Position numbers and translations under genes: made by a program. 64,000 bases of DNA from Ignavibacteriota bacterium (GTDB lineage Bacteria > Bacteroidota > Ignavibacteria > Ignavibacteriales > Melioribacteraceae), in NCBI GenBank assembly GCA_002698995.1, contig PAAX01000019.1:248001-312000 (forward strand). The letters are read 5' to 3'. Of the stretch, positions 54,480 through 62,369 are shown one piece after another (the stretch's first letter is position 1; the number at the start of each line of letters is the position of its first letter). The notes beneath the pieces are model-generated. The model was given only the letters and a program-made list of their open reading frames with translations. It ran no database searches and was not told the DNA's origin.

Positions 54480-56018
54480 ATGTCAGATTCGAAAATACGA
54501 CTTAAAGAATTCCCCCTTACCTTTTGGATTGCAAACACAATGGAAATTTTTGAAAGAATGGCATGGTATGGATTCTTTGCTGTTTCTTCTCTTTATATTA
54601 CCGGAGCTGTAGAAGATGGCGGATTAGGATTTAGTGATGAAGACAGAGGTGTGCTTCAAGGTGTTGTAACTTTTTTCCTTTATTTATTTCCCGTTGTAAC
54701 CGGTGCTCTTGCTGATAGGTACGGTTTTAAGAAAATGCTTTTCTCTGCTTTTGTTGTTTTAGTTCCCGCTTATTATTTAATGGGGCAATTAAAAACATTC
54801 CCAACTTTCTTTTTTGCTTTTATGCTTGTAGCACTTGGAGCAGCAATGTTCAAACCGGTAATTATCGGTACTATTGCAAAAGTAACTAATGATAAAACTT
54901 CTTCACTCGGATTTGGAATTTTTTATATGATGGTTAATATCGGCGGATTTATTGGTCCGGTAATAGCAGGTATTGTTCGCGCAATTTCTTGGGAATATGT
55001 TTTTATTGCTTCAGCCGGTTGGATTGCAGTTAACTTTATTTTTGTAACTATATTTTATAAAGAACCTACTTCGGAAAGTAAATCTGCTAATCCCCGTTCT
55101 CTTAAAAAAGTAATGAATGACATGGTTGAAGTTTTAGGAAACGGCAGATTTTTCCTTTTCATCTTCGGTCTGTTATTTGTATTAGTTATGGGATCGAAAT
55201 TCACTTCTGATGGGACATTAACCTGGAATGATATTATTATTTTTACTGCTATTTGGTCTTTTGTAAATGTTGGTTATGATTTCTTAATTAAAAAATCTGC
55301 TGATAAAAATTCACCGTGGTACTTACAGCCGATGAAAATTGGTGACTGGAGATTTGGTTTATTCCTACTTCTAATGAGTGGTTTCTGGACTTCATTCAAT
55401 CAAATATTTTATACACTTCCTCTTCATATTAGAGATTTCACTGATACTTCAGACATAATGAATTTATTCACATCAATTTTAAATGGTGTAGGCCTTACCA
55501 CTTGGGCTAATTCATTAAGTGACGGAATGGTTAATGCCGGGCAAGTTAATCCAGAATATCTTATTAATATTAATGCCGGCGGTATTATTTTCTTTCAAGT
55601 ATTAGTTTCTTATTTAGTTACAAGATTAAAACCATTTACAACAATTTTTTACGGAGTTTTAATTACTGTAGTCAGCTTTTCAATCTTGGTTTTTGGCGAT
55701 ACAGGATATATTGTTGTAGCGGGAATTTTGGTTTTCTCATTCGGTGAAATGATGGCAAGTCCAAAATCCAAAGAATATACCGGTAAAATTGCACCTCCGG
55801 ATAAAGTTGCTTTATATATGGGATACTTCTACTGGTGTGTTGCTCTTGGCAACTTATTCGGTGGAATTTTGTCCGGACAGCTTTACGGATTGTTTGCAAG
55901 AGATATGCAGCGTCCCGATTTAATGTGGATGATTTTTGCTCTAATCGGTTTAGGAACTGCCGTATTAGTCTATTTTTACGATAAATTTGTGATTAAGAAA
56001 ACTGCAAAAGCAAACTGA
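54480..56018 (+). CDS. POT-family proton-dependent transporter
   Basis: This 512-residue inner-membrane protein of about 12-14 helices belongs to the proton-coupled oligopeptide transporter branch of MFS. It has the branch text FWIANTMEIFERMAWYGFF at 16-34 (E-x-x-E-R-x-x-Y-G form), GALADRYGFKKMLF near 78 (the loop 2-3 motif), and GNLFGGILSGQLYG near 460. The ExxER-like motif is typical of peptide transporters (E-x-x-E-R-F-x-Y/W-G). It is similar in design to the transporter at 3737. The ATG has GAGG 5 bases upstream. The 138-base gap to purC holds a TATAAT at 54462 that lies too near the ATG to be a likely promoter. Confidence 0.88.
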   Translation: MSDSKIRLKEFPLTFWIANTMEIFERMAWYGFFAVSSLYITGAVEDGGLGFSDEDRGVLQGVVTFFLYLFPVVTGALADRYGFKKMLFSAFVVLVPAYYLMGQLKTFPTFFFAFMLVALGAAMFKPVIIGTIAKVTNDKTSSLGFGIFYMMVNIGGFIGPVIAGIVRAISWEYVFIASAGWIAVNFIFVTIFYKEPTSESKSANPRSLKKVMNDMVEVLGNGRFFLFIFGLLFVLVMGSKFTSDGTLTWNDIIIFTAIWSFVNVGYDFLIKKSADKNSPWYLQPMKIGDWRFGLFLLLMSGFWTSFNQIFYTLPLHIRDFTDTSDIMNLFTSILNGVGLTTWANSLSDGMVNAGQVNPEYLININAGGIIFFQVLVSYLVTRLKPFTTIFYGVLITVVSFSILVFGDTGYIVVAGILVFSFGEMMASPKSKEYTGKIAPPDKVALYMGYFYWCVALGNLFGGILSGQLYGLFARDMQRPDLMWMIFALIGLGTAVLVYFYDKFVIKKTAKAN

Positions 56019-56047
56019 GTTTTCTATATAAATGAGCTAAATAAAAA

Positions 56048-56455
56048 ATGAAAAAAAATATTGTTTTTACAGCTGTTGTAGTATTATTTGCCTCAGCATT
56101 TGTTCCTCTTGCTAAGCTGGGTGATTCAGTAATTACAATATTCCCGGTTTATGATAATTTTACAATTTGGAATGGACTCTGGGAATGGCGTGATATTTCA
56201 GCGTTTGCTGTTACTTATCCGGTTATGCTTATTTTGATATTAGTTTTTGCAGTAAAGGAAAAATCTAATGTTATAAAGCCATTAACCGGAATTTTATTTG
56301 TATTGGTTTTCTTTATTCTCGTTTCCGTTTTAATGACCAGTACAAAAGTTGATGGATTTGAAGATTTAACTTTTTCATTCGGTTATGGATGGATTGTAAT
56401 ATTTTTGGGTTTTGGATTACTTTTATTAGGTTTATTTAAAAAGAGTGAAATTTGA
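56048..56455 (+). CDS. Small membrane protein, unknown
   Basis: This 135-residue protein has four hydrophobic segments, at about 5-24, 52-70, 78-97 and 107-128, and very few charged residues apart from the ends. I do not recognise a family. It follows the transporter by 29 bases with no strong ribosome site. It is probably co-transcribed with it, but need not be linked in function. Confidence 0.6.
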   Translation: MKKNIVFTAVVVLFASAFVPLAKLGDSVITIFPVYDNFTIWNGLWEWRDISAFAVTYPVMLILILVFAVKEKSNVIKPLTGILFVLVFFILVSVLMTSTKVDGFEDLTFSFGYGWIVIFLGFGLLLLGLFKKSEI

Positions 56456-56463
56456 TTGTCATA

Positions 56464-56496
56464 ATTCATCCGATGACTTTAAGTCATCGGATGAAT
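56464..56496. repeat. Perfect inverted repeat with 16-bp arms (REP-like)
   Basis: Left arm ATTCATCCGATGACTT (56464-56479), one central T, and right arm AAGTCATCGGATGAAT (56481-56496) are perfect complements. There is no T run after it, so it is not a classical terminator, although the hairpin would be strong. It starts 8 bases after the stop of the small membrane protein. It looks like a REP-type palindrome and differs in sequence from those at 61958 and 62564. Confidence 0.7.
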
Positions 56497-56537
56497 GAAT
56501 CAGAAAGTTAAAAAGAGATAATTAATTTGGAAGTTTT

Positions 56538-56567
56538 TTATTAAGTACGTATTTTGGTACTTAATAA
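56538..56567. promoter_or_regulatory. Likely operator of the toxin-antitoxin pair
   Basis: A perfect 11-bp inverted repeat (TTATTAAGTAC at 56538-56548, GTACTTAATAA at 56557-56567) with an 8-base spacer ends two bases before GGAGG, the ribosome site of the antitoxin. YefM-type antitoxins repress their own operon by binding GTAC-centred palindromes; the two GTAC cores here are inverted and 12 bases apart centre to centre. The position between promoter and ribosome site fits. Confidence 0.65.
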
Positions 56568-56577
56568 TGGAGGTGTT

Positions 56578-56832
56578 ATGATTGCAGCAAACTATACAGA
56601 ATTCAGGAATGGATTAAAAAAGTTCTTAAATGAAGTTGAATTGAATAACGAAACATTACTTATTAAAAGAAATTCCGGCGGAGGTGCCGTGATGATTTCC
56701 TTAAAAGAATATAATTCAATGATGGAAACTATGCATTTGCTAAGTACTAAAGCTAATGCAGATAAATTATATAATTCTATACGTGAAATGGAAAATGGGA
56801 ATTCTTCTGAACAAGAATTAATTGAGAAATGA
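56578..56832 (+). CDS. yefM: YefM-like antitoxin
   Basis: This 84-residue protein is the antitoxin partner of YoeB. It reads MIAANYTEFRNGLKKFLNEVE at the start and VMISLKEYNSMMETMHLLS near residue 42, both typical of the Phd/YefM fold. The start ATG 56578 has GGAGG 4 bases upstream; an in-frame upstream start at 56554 lies inside the operator. The antitoxin neutralises YoeB and represses the operon by its N-terminal domain. The stop overlaps the toxin start (ATGA). Confidence 0.92.
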   Translation: MIAANYTEFRNGLKKFLNEVELNNETLLIKRNSGGGAVMISLKEYNSMMETMHLLSTKANADKLYNSIREMENGNSSEQELIEK

Positions 56833-57089
56833 GAATTATTTTTTCAAACACTTCTTGGGAAGATTATCTTTATTGGCAGAAACAGGATAAAAATATTTTA
56901 AGAAAAATAAATTCTTTGATAAAAGAAATCCAAAGAACACCATTTGACGGAAGCGGTAAGCCTGAAGCGCTAAAATTTGATTTAAAAGGTCTATGGTCTC
57001 GTAGAATTGATAGAGAACATAGATTAGTTTATTCAATTAGAGAAAATGATTTATTAATATATGGTTGTAGGTTTCATTATGATAGATAA
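56829..57089 (+). CDS. yoeB: YoeB-like mRNA interferase toxin
   Basis: YoeB cleaves mRNA at the ribosomal A site. At 86 residues it is about as long as E. coli YoeB, and the catalytic residues fall at the same positions: E46 in KPEALKF, R65 in DREHRLVYS, H83 and Y84 in CRFHYDR. The text FDGSGKPEALK and WSRRIDREHRL is characteristic. The ATG overlaps the antitoxin stop by four bases, so the two are co-translated. It appears intact and active. Confidence 0.96.
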   Translation: MRIIFSNTSWEDYLYWQKQDKNILRKINSLIKEIQRTPFDGSGKPEALKFDLKGLWSRRIDREHRLVYSIRENDLLIYGCRFHYDR

Positions 57090-57098
57090 ATGAATTCA

Positions 57099-58784
57099 TT
57101 AATCATTCAAATCTAAAACCATATCTCCAACGGGCCAGCGTGGTCTTAGGTTTAATGTATCGGGATAATAAATAAAACGTTCAGCAAACTTAAAAGGCTC
57201 TGCATTTCCAAAACTGTAAACTGAATTACTATCCGAATCTTCAAACGCCCAAGCCAAGTATTTACCGGGAATCACTCTCTCAATATTAAAACTTCCCTCT
57301 TCTGCTTTTTGCTGATAAACATTTTTTACAGCTTTCTTTTCTGCAGTAATAAGAACTACATAAGTATTATGTTCACCTGAATAATTTACTTTACCTGATA
57401 CACCGGAGAAATCAAGATCATTTATTGTTTTCACTTTGTAAGTAAAAACAGAATCTAATTTATTTCCAGCAATATCAATAAGGTAGTTTGAGTTTACTTC
57501 TAGAGAATATTCTTTTTTGGGTTCCAGTTTACTTTTTATATCAATATTAAATTCCGCATCGTTAATCTTTGAGACAATTACTTCCAGCTTATTTTTTCTT
57601 GAATCATAAAAAGAAACACTTCTTTTAATATTTTCTAAACTTACTCCGTCATCCAATAACAGTGTCAATCTTGGATTTACGAAATCAATTTGATCATCTT
57701 TGAATTGCTTTTTTACATCTAGAATTTTTACAAAGTTGGTATCCTTCAATTCATTATAAACAAAGGAAGTTATTTCTTCAGCAGATTCATTCTCAGCATA
57801 ATCAATAAGGTTTGAAGAATGAAGAAAATAATTTCCATCCTCATTTAATGTATCTAAAAATGCAATTAATAATTGTCCGGTTTTACTTTTTCCTTTATAA
57901 ATAAAATTTGGTGTTTGAGAGATTCCAGTTGATGAATCAACAATAGTAAAATTCTCAATAAATAATTTAGAAGTATCAACCGGTTCACTTAATTCTAAAA
58001 AGAGATGATGCTGATCCGTCATCGTTATATTTTGTACTGAAGGTTTTGTGGTATCTTCAATTGTCAATTTGAATTTTAGATTTGCAAAAACCGAATCAGT
58101 TTCAGTTATCTCAATATCTTTAGTTGTTGTGCCGAAGTAATCATCTTCTCTATTATAAAGCCGGTCTTTGAAGTTATCTTTAATAGCTAAGAGTCTGTAC
58201 TTAGCATTCACCAAACCAAGCAACTGGAAAGTACCATCTTTACTAACTTGAGAAATATAATCCGGTTTTGTCTTTAATGGATTGAACTCAATTGAATCGA
58301 TAAGTTTATAAGCATATATTGAAGTCCCTAATAAATCATCTGCAAAAACTTTTCCTGTAATCAATCCATTATCAATTTTGCTTCCGGTTGAAAAAGCAAT
58401 TGTTATTGTGTTTTCTAGATTATTACCGTTGTTTAAATCTTTAACATCGGTTCCAACAGTTACAATATAAGTTGTGTTAGGTTTTAGAGAATCCTTTTCA
58501 AAATAAATTGTAAGATCAGTTCCGCTCCAGTCGTAATCAAGCTCTCCTTCAATTGTGGGAGAAATAAATATTGCTTCCTTTACACTTCTTTTATCAACAT
58601 ACTCTGAAAAACTGATTTGTATATAATCTTCATTGAAATTTGTCTGACCATTTAAAGGGGAAGTTTCAAATACTTCGGGAGGAATTCTATCAACATCGCC
58701 TCCGGTAGGCGGCTGTTGATTGGCACATTTATAAACCAAAAATAAAACTACAACTACTAAAATAAACTTTGTGAATTTTTTCAT
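57099..58784 (-). CDS. Exported Ig-like (Big_5/SbsA-type) domain protein
   Basis: This 561-residue protein has a signal segment FILVVVVLFLVYKC; the cysteine at 20 could be lipidated, but the preceding K makes the lipobox poor. It continues ANQQPPTGGDVDRIPP, a start seen in many Bacteroidetes envelope proteins. Residues 33-135 form an Ig-like domain (PPEVFETSPLNGQTNF, ISFSEYVDKRSVKEAIFISP, TTYIVTVG). At least one further domain follows (KPSVQNITMTDQHHLFLEL), then a C-terminal EDSDSNSVYSFG part near 520. It is probably an envelope scaffold. It overlaps mltG by four bases. Confidence 0.75.
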   Translation of the reverse strand: MKKFTKFILVVVVLFLVYKCANQQPPTGGDVDRIPPEVFETSPLNGQTNFNEDYIQISFSEYVDKRSVKEAIFISPTIEGELDYDWSGTDLTIYFEKDSLKPNTTYIVTVGTDVKDLNNGNNLENTITIAFSTGSKIDNGLITGKVFADDLLGTSIYAYKLIDSIEFNPLKTKPDYISQVSKDGTFQLLGLVNAKYRLLAIKDNFKDRLYNREDDYFGTTTKDIEITETDSVFANLKFKLTIEDTTKPSVQNITMTDQHHLFLELSEPVDTSKLFIENFTIVDSSTGISQTPNFIYKGKSKTGQLLIAFLDTLNEDGNYFLHSSNLIDYAENESAEEITSFVYNELKDTNFVKILDVKKQFKDDQIDFVNPRLTLLLDDGVSLENIKRSVSFYDSRKNKLEVIVSKINDAEFNIDIKSKLEPKKEYSLEVNSNYLIDIAGNKLDSVFTYKVKTINDLDFSGVSGKVNYSGEHNTYVVLITAEKKAVKNVYQQKAEEGSFNIERVIPGKYLAWAFEDSDSNSVYSFGNAEPFKFAERFIYYPDTLNLRPRWPVGDMVLDLND

Positions 58785-59815
58785 CTGTTTGATGACCGCC
58801 AGTTTCTATAATCATTTACATTTTGAAGATGACCTGAGTATGAATTTGAGAACTTATGTCCCCCAGTTCCATCTGCAACAAAATAAAAATAGTTATGATT
58901 TTCAGGATATAATGCCGCAAGAACTGCATCTTTACCGGGATTATTAATCGGAGACGGCGGTAAGCCTTTATTTTTATAAGTATTATAAGGGGATTGAATT
59001 TCCAAATCCTTAAATAAAATTCTGTTATATTTTTTTCTGTTTCTTATTAAATACTGCACAGTAGGATCGGCTTGAAGCATCCATCCTTTATTTAATCTAT
59101 TATGATATACACCGGAAATTGTTCTAAATTCACTTACGATATTTGCTTCACCGTCAATAATTGAGGCTAAAGTAAGCACTTCCTTTTTATTCATTCCCAA
59201 CTGATTCATTCTTTCTTTTACTTCATCTGTAAAAACTTTATTCATCTCTCTAACTAATTTTGAAATAATTTCTTCTTCAGAAGAATTTGTATAGAAATAA
59301 TATGTTTCCGGAAGTAAATAACCTTCAGCAGTAAAATTATCAATATCAAGTTTCTTTAAGAAATTTTTGTCGTAACTCAATTCCATAAATCTTGTTGAAT
59401 CAATTCCGAGTTCTCTTTTTAACAGACCGGCTAGTTTATGCTGCCAAATACCTTCGGGAATAGTTATTAATTTCTGCTTTCCGGGACTTCCTTCAATCAA
59501 CAGTTCTAGAAGATCTAAATAAGTCAATCCGTTATCAATTTTGTATCTGCCCGCTTTAATTTTTTTATCTGCTCCATAAATAAATGCGGCAATTTTAAGA
59601 TTGGCTTTTGAATTGATAATTCCTTTTGAATAAAGAGAATCAACAACAATACTAAATGTATCCCCATCTTTAACTTCAAAATTGATTGGAGTACTATTTT
59701 TATAATAATTTGGTGTGTAAAAAGTAAAGAGCATAATACCAAGCACAAAACCGAAAAATGTGCTTATGATATAAATTTCCCTTGTTGTTAAAATCTTCTT
59801 TATTTCGCCGATCAT
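58781..59815 (-). CDS. mltG: Endolytic transglycosylase MltG
   Basis: MltG cuts nascent glycan strands in the periplasm and so sets their length. The 344-residue protein has one N-terminal helix (about 14-34), a LysM-like region (about 45-130), and the YceG catalytic part with ITIPEGIWQHKLAGLL near 117. EGYLLPETYYF is at 164-174 and LQADPTVQYLI near 247. The catalytic segment reads SIIDGEAN at 218-225, where E. coli has SIVEKET; the first acidic residue is Asp and E223 is kept. Which of these matters is not certain to me. It is 64 bases after tsaD and overlaps the Ig-like gene. Confidence 0.9.
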   Translation of the reverse strand: MIGEIKKILTTREIYIISTFFGFVLGIMLFTFYTPNYYKNSTPINFEVKDGDTFSIVVDSLYSKGIINSKANLKIAAFIYGADKKIKAGRYKIDNGLTYLDLLELLIEGSPGKQKLITIPEGIWQHKLAGLLKRELGIDSTRFMELSYDKNFLKKLDIDNFTAEGYLLPETYYFYTNSSEEEIISKLVREMNKVFTDEVKERMNQLGMNKKEVLTLASIIDGEANIVSEFRTISGVYHNRLNKGWMLQADPTVQYLIRNRKKYNRILFKDLEIQSPYNTYKNKGLPPSPINNPGKDAVLAALYPENHNYFYFVADGTGGHKFSNSYSGHLQNVNDYRNWRSSNR

Positions 59816-59879
59816 ATATAAATTTTGTTTTTGATAAGTGACAAATATAAGGATTAATTACTTTTTTGATTGTTCATTT

Positions 59880-60899
59880 TTATTGGTATGATTCAAATAA
59901 ATCTTCAGGTAATGCTGGAAATGCATTTTCACTAAATGAAAATCTTTTACCCGAATTGTAAACTTGAAGTCCGCGCAAAGCTATCATTGCAGCATTATCC
60001 CCGCAATATTCTAAATCCGGAATTACTAATTTTTTCTTGTACTTGTTTGAGATTTCAACAAAAGAATTTCTTATAGCTCTATTTGCAGCAACTCCGCCAA
60101 CCAAAGAAAGGGATTTAATATCAAAAGTTTTTATTGCTTTAACTACTTTTTGAGATAATGCTTTCACCACAGCATTCTGAAATGAAGCTGCTAAATTTGG
60201 TAAATCATGTTCAGGAATTTGGAAATCATCGTAATTGCTTTCTAAATGTCTTAACACCGCTGTCTTTAATCCACTGAATGAAAAATCAAACTTTCCTTTT
60301 AACTGAGCAATAGGAAATTCAATTGAATTTGGATCACCCGATTCTGCAAATTTTTGTATCATAGGACCACCGGGATAACCTAAACCAATCATTTTTGATA
60401 CTTTATCAAATGCTTCCCCGGCTGCATCATCAACAGTTGAACCGAGTTTAACTATTTGAGTGTAGCTTTTAACCAGTAACAATAGTGTATGTCCCCCGGA
60501 AACAACAAGACATAACATTGGAAACTCAGGTTTTTCATCCATCAAGAAAGGAGAAAAAATATGTCCTTCAATGTGATTAACCGGAACAAATTCTTTTTTA
60601 AGTGAATAAGCTAATCCTTTTGCGTAAGTAAGTCCAACAAGTAAAGCTCCAATTAAACCTGGACCGGCAGTAGCCGCAATTAAATCTACATCATTAATAG
60701 AAATTTTTGATTCTTCCAAAGCTTGTTTTACAAGAGGCTGAACCATTTGGAGATGAGCTCTGCTGGAGAGTTCGGGAACAACACCGCCGTACTTTTTATG
60801 AAAATCTTGAGAAGCTATTAAATTACTTAACAGCTTCTCATTTTTAATTACTGCAACCGAAGTTTCATCGCAAGAGCTTTCAATTCCTAAAACAATCAT
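59880..60899 (-). CDS. tsaD: tRNA threonylcarbamoyladenosine transferase TsaD
   Basis: TsaD transfers the threonylcarbamoyl group to A37 of tRNAs that read ANN codons. The 339-residue protein has LGIESSCDETSVAVIKNE at the start, the metal motif HIEGH near 111-115, VVSGGHTLL near 134 and GEAFDKVSKMIGLGYPGG near 165. GGVAANRAIR near 268 and the final GDNAAMIAL are also present. It is the complete Kae1/TsaD family enzyme. The other t6A genes tsaB, tsaC and tsaE are not in the window. It overlaps the proline dehydrogenase stop by four bases (ATGA). Confidence 0.96.
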   Translation of the reverse strand: MIVLGIESSCDETSVAVIKNEKLLSNLIASQDFHKKYGGVVPELSSRAHLQMVQPLVKQALEESKISINDVDLIAATAGPGLIGALLVGLTYAKGLAYSLKKEFVPVNHIEGHIFSPFLMDEKPEFPMLCLVVSGGHTLLLLVKSYTQIVKLGSTVDDAAGEAFDKVSKMIGLGYPGGPMIQKFAESGDPNSIEFPIAQLKGKFDFSFSGLKTAVLRHLESNYDDFQIPEHDLPNLAASFQNAVVKALSQKVVKAIKTFDIKSLSLVGGVAANRAIRNSFVEISNKYKKKLVIPDLEYCGDNAAMIALRGLQVYNSGKRFSFSENAFPALPEDLFESYQ

Positions 60900-61795
60900 T
60901 TTAATGAAAAGATACTTTTTGTAATATACCAGGCAACCTGAGGATTTTCCTGCAGTCTTCTAATTGAATATGCATACCAATGTTCTCCCCAAGGAACGTA
61001 AATTCTAATTCTATGTCCATCTGCATTAATCTTATCTCTTAAATGTTCGGTAACGCCATAAAGCATTTGGAATTCATATTTATCCTTAGGAAGTTTTTTC
61101 TCTTCAATTAATCTGTAGGATTCTTTAATAAGATAATCGTCATGAGTAGCAATGCCGACATAATTACCGTCACTAAGCATTTGATCTAAAATTTTAACAA
61201 AATTTTCTCTTACTTCCTGTCTTCCTTTATAAGCCAAATGTTCTGGCTCAACATAAATACCTTTACACAATCTGTAATTAACACCTTCTTTATTCAATTT
61301 CACAATATCATCATAAGTTCTTCTTAAATATGCCTGAACAACGACACCAACATTATCATACTTTTCTCTAATTCTTTTTAGAATATTAAAAGTGCTGTCG
61401 GTATAAGGAGTATCTTCCATATCAATACGAATAAAGTTGTTATATTCCTTTGCTTTTTTAACAATCTCTTCAATTTGATTATAGCAGAATTCCTTATCAA
61501 GGTTTAATCCCAATGAAGTTGGTTTGATAGAAACATTAGCATCAAGATTATACTTTTTGATAACATCAAGCATATCAAAGCAGTGTTTTTTAGTCTCTTC
61601 AGCTTCCGATTTTTTAGTAATAGATTCCCCTAAAACATCCATAGTTGCCATAATGCCTTTTGAATTCAACTCTTGAACAACTCTTATCGCATCTTCTAAT
61701 TTTGGACCGGCTACATATTTTTTAGCAAAAATATAAACTACTTGCTGCGGAAGGATTTTTACGAATTGCACAATAAATTTGTTAATAGGATTCAA
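60896..61795 (-). CDS. Proline dehydrogenase (monofunctional)
   Basis: This 299-residue FAD enzyme oxidises proline to pyrroline-5-carboxylate and feeds electrons to quinone. It has the barrel text ANVSIKPTSLGLNLD near 82, RIDMEDTPYTDSTFNIL near 118, VVVQAYLRRT near 145 and YRLCKGIYVEP near 167. FQMLYGV near 232 and the C-terminal RIYVPWGEHWYAYSIRRLQENP, with the R-R-x-x-E-N substrate-binding motif, complete it. The length fits the short form without the P5C dehydrogenase half of PutA. The TTG start has GAGG about 7 bases upstream. It is followed by tsaD with a four-base overlap, an odd pairing. Confidence 0.93.
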   Translation of the reverse strand: MNPINKFIVQFVKILPQQVVYIFAKKYVAGPKLEDAIRVVQELNSKGIMATMDVLGESITKKSEAEETKKHCFDMLDVIKKYNLDANVSIKPTSLGLNLDKEFCYNQIEEIVKKAKEYNNFIRIDMEDTPYTDSTFNILKRIREKYDNVGVVVQAYLRRTYDDIVKLNKEGVNYRLCKGIYVEPEHLAYKGRQEVRENFVKILDQMLSDGNYVGIATHDDYLIKESYRLIEEKKLPKDKYEFQMLYGVTEHLRDKINADGHRIRIYVPWGEHWYAYSIRRLQENPQVAWYITKSIFSLK

Positions 61796-61957
61796 ATATC
61801 ACCTCAAGAAAAATTTCAATCTCAAACTTACATAATTTTATGATAACTCAACAAAAAATAGAGAAGTTTTTGTAGCAGCTATTATCTTAAACGAAATGTT
61901 TAGGGAAAACCTTGATAATGTGCGAACGTGACAAACCTGAAATATTACTGTTATTAT

Positions 61958-61987
61958 TGTAGGGACAACTCATGAGTTGTCCCTACA
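61958..61987. repeat. Perfect 30-base palindrome (REP-like)
   Basis: The half-site TGTAGGGACAACTCA (61958-61972) and its reverse complement TGAGTTGTCCCTACA (61973-61987) abut with no spacer. It is built like the element at 62564-62585 (GTAG-A/G-GAC at the outer end, a six-base A/T-C-A-containing centre), so both seem to belong to one REP family. It is far from any stop codon, so termination is not its obvious role. Confidence 0.8.
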
Positions 61988-62070
61988 TTGGAATTGATAG
62001 TTATTAAACATTTTCATTTGCAGGGGACGATCCATCGCGGCGGATTTTATCTCCTACATTGCATCAATGC

Positions 62071-62124
62071 AAACCTCCGAGGTTTTCCCCGAAGCGAGTC
62101 CTTTGGACGAAATCTTGGAGGTTT
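62071..62124. repeat. Stem-loop repeat with AAACCTCC ends
   Basis: AAACCTCC (62071-62078) and GGAGGTTT (62117-62124) are perfect 8-bp arms. The next segments, GAGGTTTTC and GAAATCTTG, pair in part with G-U pairs, and inside lies a small hairpin GTCC-TTT-GGAC (62098-62108). The whole forms a long imperfect hairpin of 54 bases and looks like a REP-type unit. Confidence 0.6.
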
Positions 62125-62158
62125 TAAAGTGAAGTTCAGTGATATTCTATCTTTTAAT

Positions 62159-62208
62159 ATTCCGGCCTGCCTTATCGGCAAGACAGGTAGACCTGCAAGA
62201 ACCGGAAT
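62159..62208. repeat. Imperfect inverted repeat with ATTCCGG/CCGGAAT ends
   Basis: ATTCCGG (62159-62165) and CCGGAAT (62202-62208) bound a 50-base unit with further short hairpins inside (CCTG...CAGG, GCC-TTATC-GGC, AGGT-AG-ACCT). In one plus-strand frame it spells IPACLIGKTGRPARTGMT, similar to the IPA-x-AGMT text made when such REP repeats are read as protein in other genomes. I take it as a mobile or REP repeat, not a gene. Confidence 0.6.
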
Positions 62209-62369
62209 GACGTGGGAAAATTTGCTTGTGTCATACTGGTTTCAGTTTTGCTGAATTCCGGTATATTATTATTTTTTTTCTCATTAAGAATTATGATTTT
62301 GAAATAATTAACACATTCATACGGGTTTTTTATTGTAAAGCTTATGTCTTGAGTCTAGCAGTCTTAAGT

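Larger units (their letters stand above)
61796..62369. repeat. Gene-free stretch with a cluster of REP-like palindromes
   Basis: This 574-base gap separates proline dehydrogenase from the T9SS-secreted protein. I see no real gene in it. Several palindromes crowd 61958-62208, which is visibly richer in G and C than its surroundings. Besides those listed separately, an imperfect one spans about 62020-62057 (GCAGGGGA against TCTCCTAC), a short one TTGCAT-CA-ATGCAA lies at 62059-62072, and ATTCCGG recurs near 62253. Near the downstream gene's stop, GTCTTGAGTCT (62346-62356) is repeated as GTCTTAAGTCT (62361-62371). The region is a typical landing site for mobile repeats. Confidence 0.7.

Noticed and set aside
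56554-56577. Longer start at 56554 for the antitoxin
   Set aside because: It falls inside the inverted repeat that looks like the operator, and GGAGG directly precedes ATG 56578.
61988-62254. An 88-codon plus-strand ORF in the repeat cluster
   Set aside because: It runs through the REP-like palindromes, has no ribosome site, and its text (IPACLIGKTGRPARTGMT) is what such a repeat gives when translated. It is not a plausible protein.
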